Below, piece by piece: positions 63,570 to 64,000 of a stretch of 64,000 nucleotides of DNA. The notes beneath the pieces are model-generated. The model searched no databases. It was not told where the DNA came from and saw nothing but the letters and a program-made list of their open reading frames with translations. Both the position numbers and the translations under genes were made by a program. Position 1 is the first letter of the stretch, and each line of letters opens with the position of its first letter. The stretch is from Streptococcus mitis (GTDB taxonomy: Bacteria > Bacillota > Bacilli > Lactobacillales > Streptococcaceae), in contig NZ_JPFW01000001.1 of the NCBI RefSeq assembly GCF_000722705.1, positions 62,001 through 126,000 on the forward strand. Direction: 5' to 3'.

Positions 63570-63602
63570 ATAGAGGCGGAACTCTTTTCCAGCCTCTTTC
63601 TG
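63570..63602 (+). terminator. Hairpin between dapH and the deacetylase gene
   Basis: AGAGGC (63572-63577) pairs with GCCTCT (63593-63598), with partial pairing inside and TTTCTG after it. A weak terminator or an internal processing site. Confidence 0.5.
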
Positions 63603-63624
63603 CTATATAGGAGGATAGAGATAG

Positions 63625-64000
63625 ATGTTAGATTTGATTCAGACTAGACGAGATTTGCACCAGATTCCAGAGATTGGCTTGGAGGAGTTCAAGACTCATG
63701 CTTATTTGCTGGATGTAATTGAGACATTGACTGAGGGTAAGGAATTTGTTCAAGTTCGTACTTGGCGGACAGGTATTTTGGTTTATTTGCAGGGAAGTCA
63801 GCCAGAGCGTACCATTGGTTGGAGAACAGATATTGATGGCCTGCCTATCGTCGAACAAACAGGCCTTCCTTTCGCTTCTCAGCACCAAGGTCGCATGCAC
63901 GCTTGTGGACATGATTTTCATATGACCATTGCCTTGGGCTGTCTTGAGCGTGCACTGGAGGAGCAACCAAAGAATAATCTGCTCTTCTTATTTCAACCTG
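63625..64000 (+). CDS. N-acetyldiaminopimelate deacetylase-like M20 peptidase (partial)
   Basis: The frame from ATG 63625 (TAGGAGGATAG upstream) stays open to the right edge, giving 125 residues: [38 protein letters not shown], and the metal motif [11 protein letters not shown] of M20 amidohydrolases. In this position it should remove acetate from N-acetyl-diaminopimelate, the step after DapH and its aminotransferase. The C-terminal dimerisation part is outside the window. Confidence 0.9.
   Translation, partial: MLDLIQTRRDLHQIPEIGLEEFKTHAYLLDVIETLTEGKEFVQVRTWRTGILVYLQGSQPERTIGWRTDIDGLPIVEQTGLPFASQHQGRMHACGHDFHMTIALGCLERALEEQPKNNLLFLFQP

Overview
The window is chromosomal DNA of a mitis-group streptococcus, most likely Streptococcus pneumoniae or a very close relative (S. 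pseudopneumoniae, S. mitis). The evidence is low G+C, four BOX repeat elements, a choline-binding surface protein, a PavB-type adhesin built of SSURE repeats, the TCS08 two-component pair, and the pneumococcal maltose regulon (malR-malA / malD-malC-malX / malM-malP). Species and gene-order statements come from memory of pneumococcal genomes, not from a search.

Layout. 1-321 is the end of purB. 532-8700 is a galactoside-use locus: GntR regulator, beta-1,3-galactosidase BgaC, a mannose-family PTS (IIB, IIC, IID, IIA), sugar-phosphate isomerase AgaS and mutarotase GalM. 8852-14825 holds a CAP-domain choline-binding protein, a two-domain VOC protein, a sugar O-acetyltransferase, a nucleoside phosphorylase and the TrkH/CabP potassium uptake pair. 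14950-19079 is pavB and TCS08; rpsD follows with a structured leader. A complete type I toxin-antitoxin locus of the Fst/par kind (20027-20316) lies at what looks like a rearrangement junction, because the genes after it (rpmG, rpmF, an ascorbate-type PTS with a split transketolase, ilvD, hisS, aspS, mal genes, tyrS, pbp1b, dapH) are those I remember from the other side of oriC, in reversed order.

27296-38644 carries ilvD under a perfect CodY box, an Rgg regulator with an MFS exporter, hisS, a cluster of small membrane proteins around an XRE regulator, aspS and a YitT protein. 38674-48392 is the maltose/maltodextrin regulon, with divergent malX and malM promoters each carrying a MalR-type palindrome. 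48635-53497 is the most intriguing part: three tandem paralogous regulators resembling ComR, with near-identical N-terminal halves and divergent C-terminal halves, followed by a promoter with two tandem ComR-box-like palindromes, a T tract and a TATACT -10 box. That promoter reads into a 12-codon micro-ORF, a 73-aa protein and an ABC transporter. This looks like a peptide-sensing circuit that is not the ordinary competence system.

53705-64000 holds two small membrane proteins, the 23S rRNA methyltransferase RlmA(II), a DUF6110-like protein with a P-type ATPase, tyrS, pbp1b, an EamA transporter, a candidate structured RNA (62671-62820) and the start of the acetylated lysine/DAP pathway (dapH and a truncated M20 deacetylase).

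Small-scale features: three genes (trkH, rlmA, the EamA gene) appear to have leaderless mRNAs with an extended -10 box exactly 6 nt before ATG; all four BOX elements touch the stop codon of the preceding gene; a small ribbon-helix-helix gene is frameshifted in a run of seven A. No tRNA, rRNA, CRISPR array or transposase was seen.
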